Source: Clostridia bacterium (GTDB lineage Bacteria > Bacillota > Clostridia > Christensenellales > UBA1242). Taken from it: a stretch of DNA of 9,905 bases. A program made the position numbers and the translations under genes. Below the pieces are notes generated by a model. The model saw only the letters and a program-made list of their open reading frames with translations. It did not search any database and was not told the origin of the DNA. Position 1 is the stretch's first letter, and the number at the start of each line of letters is the position of its first letter. The stretch covers positions 1 to 9,905 of the forward strand of contig JAFZXQ010000022.1 of assembly GCA_017616705.1 (NCBI GenBank), read 5' to 3'. Positions 6,116 to 9,905 of the stretch are shown here, in pieces.

Positions 6116-6141
6116 AAAATAATGCAGAGATGCATTATTTT
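6116..6141. terminator. Bidirectional terminator between tmcAL and the PnuC-like gene
   Basis: An 11-bp perfect stem (6116-6126 with 6131-6141, core AATGCA/TGCATT) is closed by a GAGA tetraloop. T-rich sequence follows on the plus strand (to 6146) and TTTTTTT reads out on the minus strand. The stop codon of the minus-strand gene (6137-6135) lies inside the right arm, so coding end and terminator overlap. Confidence 0.85.
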
Positions 6142-6953
6142 CTTTTGTTATCTTTATCAACACCAATTGATTTAGAAGGAAGCCCATTAGGGTTTTCTTG
6201 GTTGTATTTTTTAGCCGCTGCTTTATATTCTTCTGAATCTAGAATGTCGTCTTTTTCATCAGTTTGTAAAACAATTGGTTTTTCATTTGAATACCTATAA
6301 ATTCTAACGTTATCAAAAATCAAGAACGCAATAAACATTATTCCACAACTTGCAACGCCGGTAATAAACCCATATAAAAATCCTTTTATTGCCCATAAAG
6401 CAATAACAAGGATCATAGAAAGAAGCCTGATTATAAAATATTCTTCATACTTAGAAGACTTTATAAACAAACTTAGGCAAAGAACTGTTGCGCTTATTGC
6501 ATCAACTATCCCTAAAACCTCATATTGCCAAACCTTAGTCATAAAATAAGAGCCAACTGAAACGCCAATTAAAATGAAAATAATTGCAACATATTGATGA
6601 CCTTTTAATCGCTTTTTTTGCTCAACAAGTTTATCAGATTTTTTCGTAAACAAGTTCATTATTTTGGTTATTAAATAACAAAGTGAAACTAAAACTGCGT
6701 GACTTAAAAAACCATTGTGATAACAAAAATATGCGTAAAGGGCGCTCCACATTAGCGCGAAAAACAAGTCTAAAACTTTATTTAGATCATTTAAAAATAA
6801 AGAAAGAAGGCCAACGATTAAAATGCTTAGCCCAAGATATTCTTCATAACCAAAAACACAAACTAAAACATCTAAAATAACGAATAAAACAAACAACAAA
6901 CCTTCAGTTAAAAAAGATGATCTTATTCCTTTGTTACTTTCAACTTTTCCCAT
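6135..6953 (-). CDS. pnuC: PnuC-like membrane transporter (nicotinamide riboside family)
   Basis: This 272-residue integral membrane protein has about seven or eight hydrophobic segments (roughly 15-35, 38-55, 60-78, 83-102, 121-139, 146-164, 176-195 and 197-214). PnuC proteins carry nicotinamide riboside or related vitamin precursors across the cytoplasmic membrane for NAD synthesis. The family resemblance rests on ALYAYFCYHNGF (71-82) after the third segment and on DAISATVLCLSLFIKSSKYEEY (151-172, with the typical DA-x-x-TV-x-S start and the K-x-x-E turn) followed by ILVIALW (181-187). The aromatic-rich stretch that usually follows segment four is not obvious (KIMNLFTKK here), so the substrate may differ or the protein may be a diverged member. 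An extra charged, cytoplasmic C-terminal tail of about 50 residues (222-272) follows the last segment. No nad, thi or nadR gene and no riboswitch is adjacent. The ribosome binding site is weak (GGGT). It shares a 46-bp divergent gap with ylbJ. Confidence 0.6.
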   Translation of the reverse strand: MGKVESNKGIRSSFLTEGLLFVLFVILDVLVCVFGYEEYLGLSILIVGLLSLFLNDLNKVLDLFFALMWSALYAYFCYHNGFLSHAVLVSLCYLITKIMNLFTKKSDKLVEQKKRLKGHQYVAIIFILIGVSVGSYFMTKVWQYEVLGIVDAISATVLCLSLFIKSSKYEEYFIIRLLSMILVIALWAIKGFLYGFITGVASCGIMFIAFLIFDNVRIYRYSNEKPIVLQTDEKDDILDSEEYKAAAKKYNQENPNGLPSKSIGVDKDNKRK

Positions 6954-6966
6954 AGCTTACCCATTT

Positions 6967-6999
6967 AATAAAAAACTTTTCGTTTGAATAAGTTTTATT
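6967..6999 (+). repeat. AT-rich inverted repeat abutting the ylbJ start codon
   Basis: AAAACTT (6972-6978) pairs with AAGTTTT (6990-6996). Pairing continues after a two-base bulge to AAT (6967-6969) with ATT (6997-6999), and the loop is 11 bases. The right arm ends exactly at the ylbJ ATG, in the place where a Shine-Dalgarno sequence would be expected. It is weak because it is nearly all A-T pairs. Confidence 0.3.
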
Positions 7000-8046
7000 A
7001 TGAACCAAATTAATAATACATTAAATTTATCAAAAAGTAAAACAAAAAATAAACCAAAATTTGATTTCCTTTCTTTATTTTTGTCTTTTGTTATTTTAAT
7101 GGTTATGATTTTAATTTTAACTAACCCTAAAAAGTTTAGCGCCAGCACGATTGATGGCTTCCTTTTGTTTGCTAATTGTGTTTTCCCTGGCCTATTCCCC
7201 TTTTTAATTTTAACGAAAATGTTAACCGATTTAAATTGCGTTAAAAAATTTTCTCACACTTTTAAAAAACCAATGGAAAAACTATTCAAGGTTAATGGCA
7301 TAACTTCCTATGTTTTTTTAATGGCTGCAATGTGTGGTTACCCAATGGGCGCTAAACTTATTGCCGATATTTTTGACTCTAACATTTATTCCGAGGAAGA
7401 AGCCAAGCGCGCCATTACTTTTTGCTCTGTTAGCGGTCCAATTTTTACTATTGGGGCCGTTGGAGCAAATATGTTAGGGAGCCTAACCGCCGGTTTAATT
7501 ATTTACATAAGTCATATCGCTTCAAGCCTTATTTGCGGATTAATCTTTTGTAACATAAACAAGTCTAAAACAATATTTAAACAAGTCAGCAGTGATAACA
7601 TTAAAGTCAATTATGACTCACTTATTTCAAACAGCGTTTCAAGCGCAATTTCAACAATTTTAACGGTTGGGGCGCTCGTTACAATTTTTTTTGTTATAAC
7701 AGATTGTTTAATTTTAACTAACCTATTAACCCCAATAATAAGCCTTATTTCAAGGGTTTTATCTTTCTTTAAAATAAATCCAGAATATAGCCAAGGTTTA
7801 GTTTGCGGAATTATAGAAATAACACGTGGCGCAAAGCTTATTTCAAGCGTTGCGCCACTAAATTTAATTTCAATAACACTTTGTTCTGGCATCATTTCTT
7901 TTGGTGGGCTATCAATTGGAGCTCAATGTTTAACCCTTGCAAGTAGATGCAAAATTAAAGCCGGTTATTATTTCTTTGTTAAATTTATTCACTTTATTCT
8001 AAGCATAATTCTATGCTTTAGTTTATGCTTAATTTTTGGGTTTTAG
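7000..8046 (+). CDS. ylbJ: Sporulation integral membrane protein YlbJ
   Basis: YlbJ is a polytopic membrane protein with a nucleoside-recognition/Gate-type domain. In B. subtilis it is made in the mother cell under sigma-E and is needed for spore cortex formation. The 348-residue product has a lysine-rich cytoplasmic N-terminus (residues 12-20) and about eight membrane segments. Family signatures: FANCVFPGLFPFLI (57-70), the conserved CGYPMGAKLIADIF (112-125, usually [SG]G[FY]P-x-GAK), EEAKRAITFCSVSGPIFTIGAVG (133-155, given here in short as FCSVSGPIF), and a second half repeating the Gate topology with CGIIEITRGA and GLSIGAQ. It is somewhat shorter than the roughly 400-residue Bacillus protein. 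The start at 7000 is fixed by an in-frame TGA at 6985-6987, but no Shine-Dalgarno sequence is visible. Its presence implies an endospore-forming lineage. The stop is directly next to the stop of the convergent gene. Confidence 0.9.
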   Translation: MNQINNTLNLSKSKTKNKPKFDFLSLFLSFVILMVMILILTNPKKFSASTIDGFLLFANCVFPGLFPFLILTKMLTDLNCVKKFSHTFKKPMEKLFKVNGITSYVFLMAAMCGYPMGAKLIADIFDSNIYSEEEAKRAITFCSVSGPIFTIGAVGANMLGSLTAGLIIYISHIASSLICGLIFCNINKSKTIFKQVSSDNIKVNYDSLISNSVSSAISTILTVGALVTIFFVITDCLILTNLLTPIISLISRVLSFFKINPEYSQGLVCGIIEITRGAKLISSVAPLNLISITLCSGIISFGGLSIGAQCLTLASRCKIKAGYYFFVKFIHFILSIILCFSLCLIFGF

Positions 8047-9905
8047 TTATCTAACTATTTGTTTTTTCCTTCTTAAATAAACAACAATGGCAACTGAGCC
8101 ACCAACAACAGCAGCTGCACCAACCGACAAAACAATTGGCAAAACAATATTGTTCCCTTTTGGCAAATTTTCGCCTTCTGGAACAAAACTATCTTTGTTT
8201 GCAATAAAACTTGAAATAAGGGGCTCTCTGTTTTGGCTATCGTCAAGTTCTTTAACGCTATTTTGAACAAACCCTATTTCAACTTTATTATCACTAATTA
8301 AATCATAATAACCAAATGCAATCTTGCCGTTAATTAGGCTTAAAGGCTTTCCATTTAAAAGACAAAAATCAATAGAATAGCCAGATTCTGGCGTTACCTC
8401 TAACAAAACATTTTCGCCCTTGTTTACTGTTGCAATTTTTAATGTTTTGTCTTGTTTAGTTAAGATGGCTTCACCGCCACTTGATAAAACTTCAACATAA
8501 ACATTCTTTAATTCACTTTCGCTTTTAACAATTAAAAATGGGCTAAAATCAGTTGAAGAAACAACTAAATAATCACCAATCTTTACGCAGTCAACTTTAA
8601 CAAAATCATTATAATCGCTGTCAAAATGATAAGCGCTAAAACTTTGATTCTCACTTGCATCAATCTTAATCTTAAAATAAGCAATTGAGCCATCTTTGAC
8701 GCTAACAGCCTTTCCATCAGCATAAAGCTCAACCTCTGCCCCAGCAACAATATTTTCTTGGCTTATACCAATTTTATTAGCCATTTGTTGCAAAGCACTA
8801 TCGCTAAGGCTTTTTCTAACAATTAAAATATCTTCTTCATTAACAGGTTGGCTAGTTTCAGAGTTTATAAAACTATTATCTAAATTAGCCCCCATGAAGC
8901 CAATTTCAAAATCATCTGTTTGGTTATAGTTTTTCTGGTTAAAACTAACGCCCTTACCTAAAACAACAAAACTAATTCCCTGACAAACTTTCGTTGCCGA
9001 ATTAACACTATTCCCATAAGGAATAAGATTTAAAACAAGATCAGTTTGATTATAAAGCGCAGAAAATTCAACATCAAAAGTCAAAACTCTTTGGCTAACG
9101 CTAATGTTAGAAAACTTAACGCTATCGCTTAAATCCGTTTTATAGTTAGATAAAACCTTAAAACTAGGCAAAACATCAGTTAAAGTTACGTTTTTATTGT
9201 AAGTTATTGTTACGCTATATTTATCATGTTTATTAGCCTCTGTTTTTGAAACTAATGCGCCGTTAACTTTAACGTTATAGTCAACAATTGTTGGCGGATT
9301 ATTAACCCCACCTTTAAATTCATTTTGATAAATTTGAGAAGCGATTTCAGTATTCTTTTTATAAAAGCTAGTCAAAACTATTGGTTTTTCTGAATATCTC
9401 CCACCAGCCAAGTCAGGAGCCGTGCTCGTTAAATAGAATTGAACATTGTTATAGCTAGAGTGATCTAGCGGTAAAACAGAATATCCGTTAAAATTTTCAA
9501 TTCCACTAACACATGAAAGCTCATAAGCATAGCTATTATCTAAATCACCAAACTGCGCGCTTGCGCTATACGTTGAACCAGAGTTAAACAAGGCAACGAG
9601 ATAAGTATTAGTTTGGGTTGGATAACTAACATTTTCTTTCATAACTTCAAGTGCTGAATTTGAATCGTAACTAATTCTGAAATATGATTTAGCATTGTCA
9701 TAAGTTTTGTCAACAAAGATTTCCCATTCGCTGAGTGTTATATAACTTAATTCAGGCAAAGTAAAAGGACCACTAATATCATATTTTTCAAAAAGTTCTT
9801 GACCCATAAATAAATTGTTGTTAAACAAATCAAAGGCATACCAATTATAACCAAATTTAACAAAATTTATAGCAGCATTAGAAACGCCAGCGCCATAATA
9901 ATAAC
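8047..9905 (-). CDS. C-terminal part of a large surface protein with membrane anchor (partial)
   Basis: The frame is open to the right window edge, so the true start lies outside; 618 residues are visible. A TTG at 9828 could be mistaken for a start, but 25 further sense codons precede it and no ribosome binding site is there. The N-terminal 200 residues are rich in Tyr, Ser and Asn and not recognised. Residues about 203-315 (from NNPPTIVDYNV) are beta-rich and Ig-like in texture. Around 395-460 (AYHFDSDYNDFVKV, then STDFSPFLIV) the pattern matches the terminal beta-domains of many clostridial surface proteins. Around 490-545 (GENVLLEVTPESGYSI, then NGKP and DNKVEIGF) it resembles bacterial repeat domains of the InlB/Flg_new kind. 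The C-terminus has a 25-residue hydrophobic segment (586-610) and a basic tail (RRKKQIVR), so the bulk should face outside. No canonical LPxTG motif is present. The function is unknown; adhesion or a cell-wall role is plausible only from architecture. Confidence 0.72.
   Translation of the reverse strand, partial: YYYGAGVSNAAINFVKFGYNWYAFDLFNNNLFMGQELFEKYDISGPFTLPELSYITLSEWEIFVDKTYDNAKSYFRISYDSNSALEVMKENVSYPTQTNTYLVALFNSGSTYSASAQFGDLDNSYAYELSCVSGIENFNGYSVLPLDHSSYNNVQFYLTSTAPDLAGGRYSEKPIVLTSFYKKNTEIASQIYQNEFKGGVNNPPTIVDYNVKVNGALVSKTEANKHDKYSVTITYNKNVTLTDVLPSFKVLSNYKTDLSDSVKFSNISVSQRVLTFDVEFSALYNQTDLVLNLIPYGNSVNSATKVCQGISFVVLGKGVSFNQKNYNQTDDFEIGFMGANLDNSFINSETSQPVNEEDILIVRKSLSDSALQQMANKIGISQENIVAGAEVELYADGKAVSVKDGSIAYFKIKIDASENQSFSAYHFDSDYNDFVKVDCVKIGDYLVVSSTDFSPFLIVKSESELKNVYVEVLSSGGEAILTKQDKTLKIATVNKGENVLLEVTPESGYSIDFCLLNGKPLSLINGKIAFGYYDLISDNKVEIGFVQNSVKELDDSQNREPLISSFIANKDSFVPEGENLPKGNNIVLPIVLSVGAAAVVGGSVAIVVYLRRKKQIVR

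Noticed and set aside
6957..7148. Short minus-strand open frame across the ylbJ start (63 codons)
   Set aside because: It overlaps the ylbJ coding start and the divergent gap, and its repetitive Ile/Lys/Leu product looks like a by-product of AT-rich sequence.
7611..7895. Minus-strand open frame antisense to ylbJ (94 codons)
   Set aside because: It is the mirror of hydrophobic ylbJ codons, with no ribosome binding site or recognisable domain.
8001..8030. Hairpin AAGCATA/TATGCTT plus a second TATGCTT copy at the end of ylbJ as a terminator
   Set aside because: The stem is only 7 bp and mostly A-T, lies inside the coding end, and the T-run after the second copy is short. It is more likely a result of repeated Leu/Cys/Phe codons.

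Overview
This window looks like a piece of core chromosome from a low-GC, probably spore-forming member of the Bacillota (Clostridia-like). The evidence is the AT-rich sequence, strong AGGAGG-type ribosome binding sites, the gene set pta-ackA-DUF177-rpmF next to tmcAL and ylbJ, and the sporulation gene ylbJ itself. The lineage is an inference from gene content. I see no mobile element, CRISPR array, tRNA, rRNA or riboswitch, and no gene-free stretch longer than about 125 bases.

Layout from left to right. Positions 1-296 (minus) hold the start of a truncated gene, tentatively a YtxC-like sporulation protein. Behind a clear terminator, 421-1017 (minus) encodes a membrane-anchored Mrr-type nuclease domain protein. 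Divergent from it, 1123-1782 (plus) is cytidylate kinase. A shared bidirectional terminator separates cmk from the minus-strand cluster pta (4852-3851), ackA (3797-2583), DUF177/YceD (2533-2018) and rpmF (2005-1808). Divergent from pta, 4945-6114 (plus) is tmcAL. Another shared terminator separates tmcAL from a PnuC-like membrane transporter (6953-6135, minus). Divergent from that is ylbJ (7000-8046, plus). Its stop codon directly abuts the stop of a large, incomplete surface protein (9905-8047, minus) with a C-terminal membrane anchor.

How the genes work together. Pta and AckA convert acetyl-CoA to acetate with ATP formation. TmcAL, transcribed divergently from the same 92-bp gap, uses acetate and ATP to acetylate the wobble cytidine of elongator tRNA-Met. 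The DUF177 protein and ribosomal protein L32 link the cluster to ribosome biogenesis. The predicted pta and tmcAL promoters face each other, with their predicted start points lying almost on top of one another.

The most interesting local signal is a perfect TTGACA-N17-TATAAT promoter on the minus strand whose -10 box overlaps the ATG of the DUF177 gene. It would start transcripts inside that frame, just ahead of a Shine-Dalgarno-like AGAAGG and an AUU codon at the point where the DUF177 family normally begins. Otherwise the region is ordinary; I did not find a convincing undescribed multi-gene system.
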